Notes under the pieces: model-generated
What the model saw: the letters and a program-made list of their open reading frames with translations, nothing else
Databases searched by the model: none
Told to the model about the DNA's origin: nothing
NCBI RefSeq assembly: GCF_000725125.1
Contig: NZ_JFCB01000031.1
Location: 21,831-85,830 of the forward strand
Length of the DNA stretch: 64,000 bases
Direction: 5' to 3'
Origin: Streptomyces toyocaensis
Lineage (GTDB): Bacteria > Actinomycetota > Actinomycetes > Streptomycetales > Streptomycetaceae
In this document: positions 7,654 through 15,896 of the stretch, piece by piece
Position numbering within the stretch: position 1 is the first letter of the stretch
How the letters are laid out: every line of letters begins with the position of its first letter
Translations under genes and position numbers: made by a program

Positions 7654-8553
7654 GTGACGACAGACCTTCCGCTGGACCAGGTGCGCACCCTTCTCTCGGT
7701 GGTGGACGAGGGAACCTTCGACGCCGCGGCCGCCGCGCTGCACGTGACGCCCTCGGCGGTGAGCCAGCGGGTGAAGGCGCTGGAGCAGCGCACGGGCCGG
7801 GTGCTGCTGCTGCGCACCAAGCCGGTGCGGCCGACCGAGTCGGGCGAGGTGCTGGTGCGGCTGGCCCGCCAGGTGGCCCGGCTGGAACGCGACGCGTACG
7901 CCGAGCTGGGGCTGAGCGGAGCCGGCGAGCCGACCAGGGTGTCGGTGGCGGTCAACGCGGACTCGCTGGCGACGTGGTTCCTCGGGGCCCTCACCCGGTT
8001 GCCGCCGCGGGCACGGCTCTGCTTCGAACTGCGCCGGGAGGACGAGGCCCACACGGCGGCCCTGTTGCGGGAGGGGACCGTGATGGCCGCGGTGACCTCG
8101 TCACCGGACCCGGTGCCGGGCTGCTCCGTGCGGCACCTGGGGCGGATGCGCTACCTCCCCGTGGCACACCCGCGGTTCGCCGCGGAGCATCTCGCCGGTC
8201 CGCTGCGGGAGGTGCTGCCCGAGGCGCCGGTGGTCGTCTTCGACCGGCGGGACGACTTCCAGGACGGCTTCGTGCGCCGGCTCACGCGCGGACGCGCCCA
8301 GGCGGGCGTACGGCGGCACTACGTACCGACCTCGGAGGGTTTCGCCGAGGCGGTCGCCGCCGGCCTCGGCTGGGGCATGGTCCCGGATGTCCAGGCGGAG
8401 CCCCTGCTCCGCGCCGGCCGCCTCACGGTGTTCGCCCCGGACCGCGAGGTCGACGCGCCCCTGTACTGGCAGCAGTGGAAGCTGGACTCCCCCGCCCTGG
8501 CGGCGGTGACCGAGGCGGTCACGCGGACGGCGGCGGAGGCGCTGCACCGCTGA
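7654..8553 (+). CDS. ArgP/LysG-like LysR family transcriptional regulator
   Basis: The 299-residue protein has an N-terminal winged helix-turn-helix (about residues 5-62, including TPSAVSQRVKALEQRTG) and a LysR substrate-binding domain. Length and sequence resemble ArgP/LysG regulators, which sense lysine or arginine and control the divergent LysE exporter. The GTG at 7654 is the start giving the normal family N-terminus (LDQVRTLLSVVDEGTF); in-frame sequence further upstream overlaps the exporter. Its 3' end overlaps the convergent TetR gene by 35 bases (8519-8553). Confidence 0.9.
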   Translation: MTTDLPLDQVRTLLSVVDEGTFDAAAAALHVTPSAVSQRVKALEQRTGRVLLLRTKPVRPTESGEVLVRLARQVARLERDAYAELGLSGAGEPTRVSVAVNADSLATWFLGALTRLPPRARLCFELRREDEAHTAALLREGTVMAAVTSSPDPVPGCSVRHLGRMRYLPVAHPRFAAEHLAGPLREVLPEAPVVVFDRRDDFQDGFVRRLTRGRAQAGVRRHYVPTSEGFAEAVAAGLGWGMVPDVQAEPLLRAGRLTVFAPDREVDAPLYWQQWKLDSPALAAVTEAVTRTAAEALHR

Positions 8554-9253
8554 CTCCGCCCGGCAGGGCGCTCCCGGCACTGGCCAGGAGCATGTCCAGG
8601 GCCGTCGGATAGGCGCTGGTGACCATGCGGGTGGCCAGGAGCGCGGCGGCCTCGGCGATACGGGGATGGGTCTCGGCGGGAAGGCGGGCGTAGGTCGAGC
8701 GCCACACGTCCTCGTCGGCGCGCCGCGCGGCTCCGGGCAGCGCCAGGGACGCGGCGTCGAGTGCGGCGAAGGCCAGGGTGGTGTCGATGAACGCGTGGTA
8801 GACACGCACCGTGTCCGGCAGGGCGAAGCCCGCCGTGCGCAGGACCTCCAGCACCGCTTCGTCGGCGGCGAGCTCGTTCGCGCGTCCGGAGACCCGGCTC
8901 GCCGTGAGGACCGCCGCCTGCGGGTGCGCCAGATAGGCGGCGTGGATGCGCAGTCCGATGGCCCGCAGGTCCTCGCGCCACTGCCCGGTCGGGCGCCAGC
9001 CGCGCAGCGCCCGGCCGATCAGCGCGTCCCCGATGGCGAGGGTCAGCTCGTCCATGCCGCGGAAGTAGCGGTACAGGGTGCTGGGGTCGCAGTCCAGGGC
9101 GAGTCCCAGCCTCCGGGCCGTCAGCCCCGCGCTGCCGTGCTCGTGCAGCAGCCGCAGCGCGGTCTCGACGATCAGCGTCCCGGACAGCACCCGGCCGCTC
9201 CTGGTCGGCCTGCGGCGCCGCCGCCGCTCCTCGGGGACCACGCGTTTCGGCAT
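8519..9253 (-). CDS. TetR family transcriptional regulator
   Basis: A 244-residue regulator. After a basic N-terminus (residues 1-20, many Arg), the helix-turn-helix spans about residues 28-75 with TARRLGLALDCDPSTLYRYFRG. The C-terminal helical domain resembles the TetR_C (tetracycline-repressor-like) type. The ATG at 9253 is used; the longer frame is shadow sequence. It is divergent from the saccharopine-dehydrogenase-like gene at 9387, which it probably controls. Its last 35 bases overlap the end of the convergent LysR gene. Ligand is unknown. Confidence 0.85.
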   Translation of the reverse strand: MPKRVVPEERRRRRRPTRSGRVLSGTLIVETALRLLHEHGSAGLTARRLGLALDCDPSTLYRYFRGMDELTLAIGDALIGRALRGWRPTGQWREDLRAIGLRIHAAYLAHPQAAVLTASRVSGRANELAADEAVLEVLRTAGFALPDTVRVYHAFIDTTLAFAALDAASLALPGAARRADEDVWRSTYARLPAETHPRIAEAAALLATRMVTSAYPTALDMLLASAGSALPGGVSGAAPPPPSA

Positions 9254-9279
9254 CGCCGTCTCCTCCCGCCGCCTTATGC

Positions 9280-9317
9280 CAACGCCATTGACCTTACGTC
9301 GCCGCGCGGCGTTGTAT
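9280..9317 (+). promoter_or_regulatory. Promoter with flanking inverted repeat
   Basis: TTGACC (9288-9293) and TTGTAT (9312-9317), 18 bases apart, match a housekeeping -35/-10 pair pointing to the gene at 9387. Seven-base inverted arms CAACGCC (9280-9286) and GGCGTTG (9308-9314) bracket the -35 and touch the -10, so a dimeric repressor, plausibly the divergent TetR protein, could occlude it. A site assignment is inference. Confidence 0.5.
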
Positions 9318-9386
9318 CTCCCGGCAGGGGCCCCGCACACGGATCGGTCCACGGGGACCGACGACGACGAAAGGGAGTGCTCCGTC

Positions 9387-10607
9387 ATGCGTGTACTGCT
9401 CGTGGGAGCCGGCGGGGTGGGTACCGCCGTCACCCGGATCGCGGCGCGACGGCCGTTCTTCGAGCACATGGTCGTGGCCGACCACGACCCGGCCCGGGCC
9501 GAGGCGGCGGTCACCGCGCTCGGCGCGGACGGTGCCCGTTTCCGTGCCGAGCGCGTGGACGCCGCGGACGAGGACGGGGTCGGCGCGCTGCTCGAACGGC
9601 ACCGCTGCGACGTCCTGCTCAATGCCACGGACCCGCGCTTCGTGATGCCCCTGTTCCGTGCCGCGCGGGACGCCGGCGCCACCTATGTCGACATGGCGAT
9701 GTCCCTGTCCCGGCCGCACGCCGAACGGCCGTACGAGGAGTGCGGGGTCAAGCTCGGCGACGAGCAGTTCGCGCAGGCCGGCGCCTGGGAGAAGGCCGGT
9801 GCGCTGGCCCTGGTCGGCATGGGCGTGGAGCCCGGCCTGTCGGACGTGTTCGCCCGGTACGCCGCCGACGAACTGTTCGACGTGATCGAGGAGATCGGCG
9901 TCCGCGACGGCGCGAACCTCACGGTGGACGGTCATGACTTCGCCCCGTCCTTCAGCATCTGGACCACCATCGAGGAGTGCCTCAACCCGCCCGTGGTCTA
10001 CGAGGCGGACCGCGGCTGGTTCACCACCGCCCCGTTCAGCGAGCCGGAGGTGTTCGACTTTCCCGAGGGCATCGGCCCGGTGGAGTGCGTGAACGTCGAG
10101 CACGAGGAGGTGCTGCTGGTCCCGCGCTGGGTCGACGCGCGCCGGGTCACCTTCAAGTACGGCCTGGGCCGCGAGTTCATCGACACGCTCAGGACGCTGC
10201 ACCTGCTGGGCCTGGACCGCACCGAACCGGTGACCGTGCCCGGTCCCGGCGGGCCGGTGCGGGTCTCCCCCCGGGACGTCGTCGCGGCCTGTCTGCCCGA
10301 CCCCGCCGCACTCGGCGAGCGGATGCACGGCAAGACCTGCGCCGGTACCTGGGTGCGGGGCGTGAAGGACGGGGCGCCGCGCGAGGTGTACCTCTACCAC
10401 GTGGTCGACAACCAGTGGTCCATGACGGAGTACGGCTGTCAGGCCGTGGTGTGGCAGACCGCCGTCAACCCCGTCGTCGCCCTCGAACTGCTCGCCACCG
10501 GCGCCTGGTCGGGCACGGGCGTCCTCGGCCCCGAGGCGTTCCCCGCGGGTCCGTTCCTGGACCTGCTGACCGCTTACGGCTCGCCGTGGGGGCTGCGCGA
10601 ACAGTGA
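9387..10607 (+). CDS. Saccharopine dehydrogenase-like oxidoreductase
   Basis: The 406-residue protein begins with an NAD(P)-binding Rossmann motif (VLLVGAGGVGTAVTRIAARR) and continues with the saccharopine dehydrogenase catalytic fold (conserved region ALVGMGVEPGLSDVFARYA near residue 150). Members act on secondary-amine amino acids such as saccharopine or carboxynorspermidine; the substrate here is not determinable. The ATG at 9387 is preceded by AAGGGAG. The gene is divergent from a TetR regulator and has a good promoter at 9288-9317. No lysine-pathway partner gene is nearby, so a catabolic or modified-amino-acid role is possible. Confidence 0.8.
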   Translation: MRVLLVGAGGVGTAVTRIAARRPFFEHMVVADHDPARAEAAVTALGADGARFRAERVDAADEDGVGALLERHRCDVLLNATDPRFVMPLFRAARDAGATYVDMAMSLSRPHAERPYEECGVKLGDEQFAQAGAWEKAGALALVGMGVEPGLSDVFARYAADELFDVIEEIGVRDGANLTVDGHDFAPSFSIWTTIEECLNPPVVYEADRGWFTTAPFSEPEVFDFPEGIGPVECVNVEHEEVLLVPRWVDARRVTFKYGLGREFIDTLRTLHLLGLDRTEPVTVPGPGGPVRVSPRDVVAACLPDPAALGERMHGKTCAGTWVRGVKDGAPREVYLYHVVDNQWSMTEYGCQAVVWQTAVNPVVALELLATGAWSGTGVLGPEAFPAGPFLDLLTAYGSPWGLREQ

Positions 10608-10713
10608 CCGCACCCACGCGGTCCCTTGTTTCACCGCGGCCCGGCAGGTGACCCGAAGAGGAGCAAGACATCCGGAAAGGATGTGTACCGACTCCGATCG
10701 CAGGTGACTTTCG

Positions 10714-10965
10714 ATGGACAACTGGCGGAACATTGCGGCCTGCAGGACCGAGGATCCCGACCTCTTCTTCCCGATCGGCACCTCAGGACCCGCCCTCATG
10801 CAGGCGGAACAGGCCAAGGCGGTGTGCCGACGCTGCCCCGTGCAGGAGCAGTGCCTGCAATGGGCGCTGGAGACGGGGCAGTCCATCGGAGTGTGGGGCG
10901 GCACGAACGAGACGGAACGGCGGGCGCTGAAGAGGCGCATCGCCGCCCGCCGTTCGTCCGGATAG
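10714..10965 (+). CDS. WhiB-like iron-sulfur protein (WblE-type)
   Basis: An 83-residue WhiB-family protein. Four cysteines (C10, C38, C41, C47, with the CxxCxxxxxC spacing) ligate a [4Fe-4S] cluster; GVWGG at residues 59-63 forms the beta-turn and the C-terminal arm (RRALKRRIAARR) is basic as in DNA-contacting Wbl proteins. It closely resembles WblE in length and sequence. Wbl proteins bind sigma factor region 4 and modulate transcription in response to redox or development. A small 6-bp hairpin (10668-10684) lies in its leader. It stands alone between an oxidoreductase and a convergent DUF gene. Confidence 0.9.
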   Translation: MDNWRNIAACRTEDPDLFFPIGTSGPALMQAEQAKAVCRRCPVQEQCLQWALETGQSIGVWGGTNETERRALKRRIAARRSSG

Positions 10966-10987
10966 CGCGGCGAGCCCCGCACCGCGC

Positions 10988-11437
10988 TCAGCGGCCCGTC
11001 CGGCGCAGTGGCCCCCAGGGATTGCCCTGGCGGGCCACTTGGCGCTGCGCCTCCTCGATCGCGCCGGGGCCGATCCAGCACAGCGGGCGGACGTCGGTGA
11101 CCAGCGGCTCGTTGTCGGGACCCCGGCCCGTCTCCCGGCCCTTGAGCGCCCAGGGCCGGATGCCGGGTCCCTTCTCCCGTGGCAGGTGCTCGTAGTCGTA
11201 CAGTCTGCGCGCCACCCACAGGTCCACCGGCCGGTCCCGCCACCACTCCTCGACGTCGAGCGGGTTGGCGGAGAGGCCGGGCATGGCCACGCCCGTGAGT
11301 TCGTCGGTGCTGGACACGGCGCGCAGATCGGCCGCCGGGCCCCGGGACCAGCGGACGTACAGCCCCCGGTCGCGCTCGACCAGCGCGGTGAGACCGGCGA
11401 GCGTGCCGAGGACCGGCAGATCGTCCGTCGCGTCCAT
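10988..11437 (-). CDS. DUF6098-like hypothetical protein
   Basis: This 149-residue soluble protein has the features I remember for the Streptomyces family DUF6098: an N-terminal TLAGLTALVERDRGLYVRWS segment, an ELTGVAMPGLSANPL stretch, and a C-terminal GRGPDNEPLV region. Its function is unknown. The ATG at 11437 follows GGGAGGT by four bases. It stands alone, convergent with the WhiB-like gene and divergent from the DUF488 gene at 11575. Confidence 0.75.
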   Translation of the reverse strand: MDATDDLPVLGTLAGLTALVERDRGLYVRWSRGPAADLRAVSSTDELTGVAMPGLSANPLDVEEWWRDRPVDLWVARRLYDYEHLPREKGPGIRPWALKGRETGRGPDNEPLVTDVRPLCWIGPGAIEEAQRQVARQGNPWGPLRRTGR

Positions 11438-11574
11438 GAGCCACCTCCCTGACCACCACGTTCCCAGGCGGTCCACGTACCCGCGCGGCGGGCGGGAATC
11501 CGGCCGGCGCACTCGCCGTGCCCGGCCCCGCGCACCGCAGTAGGCTCGCGGGACACGACCGGAAGGGGCAGACC

Positions 11575-11925
11575 ATGAGCGTGCGCGTGCGCCGTGTCCA
11601 TGAGGCGCCCGAGCCGGACGACGGCGTCCGTGTCCTGGTCGACCGGCTGTGGCCCCGGGGTCTGGCCAAGGAGGCGGCACAGGTGGACGAGTGGCCCAAG
11701 GCGCTGACGCCGTCGACGGAGCTGCGCCGCTGGTACCACGCGGACGGCGGCTCGTACGAGGAGTTCCGTGAGCGGTACGAGGCGGAGCTGGCCGCACCTG
11801 AGGCGGCCGAACTCCTGGACCACGTACGGGAACTGGCCGCGAAGGGCCCGGTGACGCTGCTGACCGCGTCCAAGGACACCGGGCACAGCCACGCCGCGGT
11901 GCTGGCCCGCCTCCTCGCCGGCTGA
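11575..11925 (+). CDS. DUF488 family protein (YeaO-like)
   Basis: The 116-residue protein carries the DUF488 signature: RVHEAPEPDDGVRVLVDRLW followed by PRGL, a central HADGGSYEEF segment and a C-terminal LLTASKDTGHSHA stretch. The family is widespread, small and cytosolic; function is not established. It converges on the flavoprotein gene ending at 11943, 17 bases away. Confidence 0.85.
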   Translation: MSVRVRRVHEAPEPDDGVRVLVDRLWPRGLAKEAAQVDEWPKALTPSTELRRWYHADGGSYEEFRERYEAELAAPEAAELLDHVRELAAKGPVTLLTASKDTGHSHAAVLARLLAG

Positions 11926-11942
11926 GGGGCGGACCGCCCCGC

Positions 11943-13616
11943 CTACGCGGTCTGCCCGGCGGCCGCCCGTCCCGCCGCCCGCCCCGAGAAGAGGCAGCCG
12001 CCGAGGAAGGTGCCCTCCAGGGCGTTGTATCCGTGGACGCCGCCACCGCCGAAGCCCGCCACCTCGCCGGCCGCGTACAGCCCCTCGACGGGCCGGCCGT
12101 CGGCGCCGAGCGCGCGGGAGTCCAGGTCGGTCTGGATGCCGCCGAGGGTCTTGCGGGTGAGGATGTGCAGCTTGACGCCGATCAGCGGGCCCGCCGCCGG
12201 GTCGAGGATGCGGTGCGGGGCGGCGACCCGGCCCAGCCGGTCGCCGATGTAGCGGCGCGCGTTGCGGATGCCCTGGATCTGGGCGTCCTTGCTGTAGGCG
12301 TTGGCCAGTTGCAGGTCGCGGGCCTCGATCTGCCGCCGCACGACGGCCGCGTCCAGGAGGGGCTCGTCGGTGAGGGCGTTCATCTTCTCGACGAGCTGTT
12401 CGACGGTCAGGGCGGTCACGAAGTCCGCGCCGTTGCGCAGGAAGGCGTCCACGGGGCCGGGGGCACCCTTGCCGAGCACACGTTCGCGGAGGAATCCGGC
12501 GCGGTCCTTCGCCGTGATGTCGGGGTTCTGCTCGGAGCCCGAGAGTGCGAACTCCTTCTCGATGATCTTCTGGGTGAGGATGAACCAGGAGTGGTCGTGG
12601 CCGGCGAGGTCCCCGGTGGTGCGCAGGTGCTTCAGCGTGCCGAGGGTGTCGTAGCCGGGCAGACAGGGCTCGGGCAGCCTGCGGCCGAGGGCGTCGAACC
12701 ACAGGGAGGACGGTCCGGGCAGGATGCGGATGCCGTGCCCCGGCCAGACCGGGTCCCAGTTCCGCAGGCCCTCGGTGTAGTGCCACATGCGGTCCCGGTT
12801 GACCAGCCGCACACCCGCGCGGGCGCTGATGTCCAGCATGCGCCCGTCGACGTAGGCGGGGACGCCGGTGACCATCTCGCGCGGCGGGGTGCCCAGCCGC
12901 TCGGGCCAGTACCGGCGGACGATGTCGTGGTCGGCGCCGATGCCGCCGCTGGTGACGATCACGGCCTGGGCGGTGAGCTCGAACGCGCCGGTCTCCTCGC
13001 GGCTGGAGGCGACGCCGCGCGGCGAGTCGTCCTCGGCCAGCACGGTGCCGCGCACCCCGTGCGCGCTCCCGTTCCCGACGACGAGTTCGTCGACCCGGTG
13101 ACGGTGGTGGAACGTCAGCAGCCCGTCGCGGGAGGCCTGCCGGGCGTAGCGGACGAACGGCTCGACGACGCCGGTGCCGGTGCCCCAGGCGATGTGGAAG
13201 CGGGGCACGGTGTTGCCGTGGCCGTCCGCGCGCAGGTCGCCGCGCTCCGCCCAGCCGACGGTCGGCAGGAACGTGATGCCGTGGCCGGCGAGCCAGGACC
13301 GCTTCTCCCCCGCCGCCCACTCGACGTAGGCCCGCGCCCAGCGCACGGCCCAGGTGTCCTCGTCGTCGAGCCGGTCGAACCCCGCGCTGCCCTGCCAGTC
13401 GTTCCAGGCGAGGTCGAAGGAGTCCTTGATGCCCAGGCGCCGCTGCTCCGGTGAGCCCACCAGGAACAGCCCGCCGAAGGACCAGAAGGCCTGGCCGCCG
13501 AGGTTGGCGGCGTTCTCCTGGTCGACCAGGGCGACCCTGCGGCCCCTGGCGGTCAGCTCGTGGGCCGCGACCAGGCCCGCGAGGCCCGCTCCGACGACGA
13601 TGACGTCGGCATCCAT
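11943..13616 (-). CDS. FAD-binding dehydrogenase (fumarate reductase/KsdD-like)
   Basis: A 557-residue flavoprotein. The N-terminal dinucleotide-binding motif DVIVVGAGLAGLVAAHEL is followed by the FAD_binding_2 domain; near the C-terminus GLYAAGEVAGFGGGGVHGYN and the preceding LGGIQTD are typical of the fumarate reductase/3-ketosteroid dehydrogenase group. It would oxidise or reduce a C=C bond in an unknown substrate. The start at 13616 follows GGAAGGGA; an alternative ATG at 13637 overlaps the TetR stop as ATGA, so the two genes are translationally linked either way. The tetR gene upstream is in the same operon and likely its regulator. Confidence 0.85.
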   Translation of the reverse strand: MDADVIVVGAGLAGLVAAHELTARGRRVALVDQENAANLGGQAFWSFGGLFLVGSPEQRRLGIKDSFDLAWNDWQGSAGFDRLDDEDTWAVRWARAYVEWAAGEKRSWLAGHGITFLPTVGWAERGDLRADGHGNTVPRFHIAWGTGTGVVEPFVRYARQASRDGLLTFHHRHRVDELVVGNGSAHGVRGTVLAEDDSPRGVASSREETGAFELTAQAVIVTSGGIGADHDIVRRYWPERLGTPPREMVTGVPAYVDGRMLDISARAGVRLVNRDRMWHYTEGLRNWDPVWPGHGIRILPGPSSLWFDALGRRLPEPCLPGYDTLGTLKHLRTTGDLAGHDHSWFILTQKIIEKEFALSGSEQNPDITAKDRAGFLRERVLGKGAPGPVDAFLRNGADFVTALTVEQLVEKMNALTDEPLLDAAVVRRQIEARDLQLANAYSKDAQIQGIRNARRYIGDRLGRVAAPHRILDPAAGPLIGVKLHILTRKTLGGIQTDLDSRALGADGRPVEGLYAAGEVAGFGGGGVHGYNALEGTFLGGCLFSGRAAGRAAAGQTA

Positions 13617-13633
13617 GGCGACCGTCCCTTCCT

Positions 13634-14242
13634 TCATGCGGTGAGCAGCGCGGTGAGCAGTTGTCTCAGCCAGGCCCGGGCGCCCTCGGCGTCCCGGTCC
13701 AGCAGCAGTTGGGTGGTGACGCCGTCGTAGGCGGCGACCACGGCGTGCGCGGCGTCCTCGGCGTCGCCGAACACGGCGGGCAGCACGGTGTGTCCCCGGG
13801 CCCTGGCCAGCCGACCGGCGACGGCCCGCCGCAGCCGCGCCCGGTGCTCCAGCAGACCGCGTGCGACGTCCGGGTCGCGGGCGGCGTGCACCAGGAAGTC
13901 GGTCTTGACGAGCAGCCAGTCGCGGTCGAGCAGCAGGACGTCGGTGACGCGGTCGACGGCGGCCGCGACGTCGAGGTCGGGGCCGTCCTGGGCGAGGGCG
14001 CCGGACACCTGTTCCGCGATCAGCTCCGCGCGCTGCGCGTACAGGGCGAAGAACAGCTCGTCCAGACCGGCGAAATTGGAGTAGAAGGCGCCTCTGGTGT
14101 AGCCGGCGGCCTCGCAGACCTCCTCGATCGAGACGTGCCCGAAGCCCTTGGCGGCGAACACGGTGAACGCGGCGTCCAGCAGCCTGGCGCGCGTACGAAG
14201 GCGCCGCCTGGTCACGCGCCCCGCCGTGCCGTCCACCGCCAT
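13634..14242 (-). CDS. TetR family regulator of the flavoprotein operon
   Basis: A 202-residue TetR protein: helix-turn-helix at about residues 15-62 with GHVSIEEVCEAAGYTRGAFY, then a C-terminal ligand-binding domain. The ATG at 14242 is used. Its stop overlaps the first possible ATG of the flavoprotein gene (13634-13637), so the two are cotranscribed. Two near-identical palindromes lie 17-49 bases upstream (14259-14291), which suggests autoregulation of the operon and release by a substrate of the flavoprotein. Confidence 0.9.
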   Translation of the reverse strand: MAVDGTAGRVTRRRLRTRARLLDAAFTVFAAKGFGHVSIEEVCEAAGYTRGAFYSNFAGLDELFFALYAQRAELIAEQVSGALAQDGPDLDVAAAVDRVTDVLLLDRDWLLVKTDFLVHAARDPDVARGLLEHRARLRRAVAGRLARARGHTVLPAVFGDAEDAAHAVVAAYDGVTTQLLLDRDAEGARAWLRQLLTALLTA

Positions 14243-14258
14243 GACCGCCCTCCTCCGC

Positions 14259-14291
14259 GATACAGGAACGTATCCGATACAGCGGTGTATC
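14259..14291. promoter_or_regulatory. Tandem GATAC palindromes, probable TetR operators
   Basis: Two 16-bp dyads lie in tandem, 17 bp start to start: GATAC-N6-GTATC (14259-14274) and GATACA-N4-TGTATC (14276-14291), the second with perfect 6-base arms. The spacing of about 1.6 helical turns suits two dimers on nearby faces. They sit just upstream of the tetR start and between it and the divergent alkB-like gene. Confidence 0.65.
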
Positions 14292-14328
14292 GAACAGGGC
14301 CGGGAGAAGCGAACCTCACCCCGCGATC

Positions 14329-14358
14329 TAGAACATGTTTTCGAATCAGGGTCTACGC
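14329..14358 (+). promoter_or_regulatory. Leaderless alkB promoter with LexA-like box
   Basis: A -10-like TACGCT (14353-14358) lies seven bases before the ATG at 14366, which suggests a leaderless mRNA; a weak -35 (TAGAAC, 14329-14334) is 18 bases further up. Overlapping the -35, 14328-14345 contains AGAAC-ATGT-TTTCG, resembling the actinobacterial SOS box CGAAC-N4-GTTCG with one mismatch per half. LexA control of a DNA-alkylation repair gene would make sense, but is unproven. Confidence 0.4.
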
Positions 14359-14365
14359 TGGACAC

Positions 14366-15004
14366 ATGAGCACGCACCACCCCCCGGCGCTCCAGGGATC
14401 CCTGTTCGACCAGGCCGACGAGCTGCGACTCGGCCCGCTCGACGGGCTGCGCCGCACCGAGCTGGGCCGGGACGCCTGGATCGACGTCCTGCCGGGATGG
14501 CTCGGCGGTTCCGACGCCCTCTTCGAGGTGCTGGCCGCGGAGGTCCCCTGGCGGGCGGAACGGCGCCAGATGTACGACCAGGTCGTCGCCGTGCCCCGGC
14601 TGCTGTCCTCCTACCGCGTGGGCGACCCGCTGCCGCACCCGGTGCTGGCCGAGGCGCGCGAGGCGCTGAGCGCGCACTACGCCGATGAGCTGGGCGAGCC
14701 GTTCGCCACGGCCGGGCTGTGCTACTACCGCGACGGCCGGGACAGCGTCGCCTGGCACGGCGACCGGATCGGCCGGGGCGCACGCGAGGACACGATGGTC
14801 GCCATCCTCTCCGTGGGCGCGCCGCGGGACCTGCTGCTGCGGCCCGTGGGCGGCGGCGACACCGTACGCCGGCCGCTCGGGCACGGTGACCTCATCGTGA
14901 TGGGCGGCTCGTGCCAGCGCACGTGGGAGCACTCCGTACCCAAGAGCACCCGTGCCGCCGGGCCGCGCATCAGCGTCCAGTTCCGCCCGCGCGGGGTGAA
15001 CTGA
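14366..15004 (+). CDS. AlkB-like alpha-ketoglutarate-dependent dioxygenase
   Basis: The 212-residue protein matches the 2OG-Fe(II) oxygenase family of AlkB type, which removes methyl groups from alkylated bases in DNA or RNA. The iron ligands are visible as VAWHGDR (His and Asp) and a distal His in WEHSVPKS; the 2-oxoglutarate-binding arginine is in GPRISVQFRPR at the C-terminus. The start ATG at 14366 sits at a likely transcription start (leaderless). It is divergent from a TetR operon and may be under SOS control. Confidence 0.85.
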   Translation: MSTHHPPALQGSLFDQADELRLGPLDGLRRTELGRDAWIDVLPGWLGGSDALFEVLAAEVPWRAERRQMYDQVVAVPRLLSSYRVGDPLPHPVLAEAREALSAHYADELGEPFATAGLCYYRDGRDSVAWHGDRIGRGAREDTMVAILSVGAPRDLLLRPVGGGDTVRRPLGHGDLIVMGGSCQRTWEHSVPKSTRAAGPRISVQFRPRGVN

Positions 15005-15108
15005 CCGGCCGGGAACCCGTCTTCCCGCGCGCCCGGACCCGCCGCCCGCCCCGCGCCGTGATCTGCTTTCCTTCTCTCGGACACAGGCGACTCGGACGCG
15101 GGACGGTC

Positions 15109-15855
15109 ATGCGGGCAACAGTGCGGCACGTCACGGACGGCACCTGTCTGGTGCACGGCGCGAACACCAACTGGGTGATCCTCACCGAGGGGGACGCCGT
15201 CACGCTGATCGACACCGGATACCCCGGTGACCGCGAAGGGCTGCTCGCCTCCCTGGCCGAGGTGGGGAGTTCACCGGAGGCCGTGACGGCCGTGCTGATC
15301 ACCCACGCCCACAACGACCACCTGGGCTCCGCCGAGTACCTGCGCGCCGCGTACGGCACGCCCGTGTACGCCCACACGGCCGAAGTCCCGCACGCCCGGC
15401 GCGACTTCCTGCACCAGGTGACCGTCGGGCAGGTGCTGCGCAACGGCTGGCGGCCCGGCGTGCTGCCCTGGGCGGCGCACGCGCTGCGCACCGGCGGCAC
15501 GGCGAACGTGGCGGTCACCGCGCCGGAGCCGTTCCCGGGGCCGGGCCCGCTCGACCTGCCCGGCGGGCCCGTGCCCGTGCACACGCCCGGCCACACCACC
15601 GGGCACTGCGCCTTCCATCTCCCCGGCCTCGGGGTGGTGGTGTCCGGCGACGCCCTGGTGAGCGGTCACCCCACCTCGCGGACCGGGGGACCGCAGATGC
15701 TGACCGACATGTTCCACCACGAGCGCGCCACCGCCCTGGCCTCGCTGGACGTCCTCGCGGAGCTGGACGGCGACCTGCTGCTGCCCGGCCACGGCCCGCT
15801 GCACCGGGGGCCGGTGCGGGACGCAGCCCGGCTGGCCCGGGAGCGTGCGCAATAG
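15109..15855 (+). CDS. MBL-fold metallo-hydrolase
   Basis: A 248-residue metallo-beta-lactamase-fold protein. The metal-binding motif HxHxDH is present (THAHNDHLGS, about residue 66), with later ligands in TPGHTTGH, SGDAL and LPGHGP. Such proteins hydrolyse thioesters, lactones or similar bonds; the substrate is unknown. The gene lies 104 bases after the alkB-like gene and 41 bases before the DUF4032 gene on the same strand, but shared function is not evident. Confidence 0.85.
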   Translation: MRATVRHVTDGTCLVHGANTNWVILTEGDAVTLIDTGYPGDREGLLASLAEVGSSPEAVTAVLITHAHNDHLGSAEYLRAAYGTPVYAHTAEVPHARRDFLHQVTVGQVLRNGWRPGVLPWAAHALRTGGTANVAVTAPEPFPGPGPLDLPGGPVPVHTPGHTTGHCAFHLPGLGVVVSGDALVSGHPTSRTGGPQMLTDMFHHERATALASLDVLAELDGDLLLPGHGPLHRGPVRDAARLARERAQ

Positions 15856-15896
15856 GGTGAGGTGACGATCACCCGCGAGACGAGGACACCGCAGCC

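Noticed and set aside
7639..7672. SigB-type promoter pattern on the minus strand before lysE
   Set aside because: GGGTAC and a GNNTN with 16-base spacing occur, but they sit inside the LysR operator and the regulator's coding start; the match is probably chance and ArgP-type control explains the gene.
9294..11879. Long minus-strand open frame (861 codons) across several genes
   Set aside because: It is a high-GC shadow: low-complexity Arg/Pro/Gly translation, no domain, and it opposes well-supported genes (saccharopine dehydrogenase-like, WhiB-like, DUF488) on the plus strand.
10783..13320. Second very long minus-strand frame (845 codons)
   Set aside because: It overlaps the flavoprotein and other genes in a different frame with the composition of a shadow, and contains no family motif.
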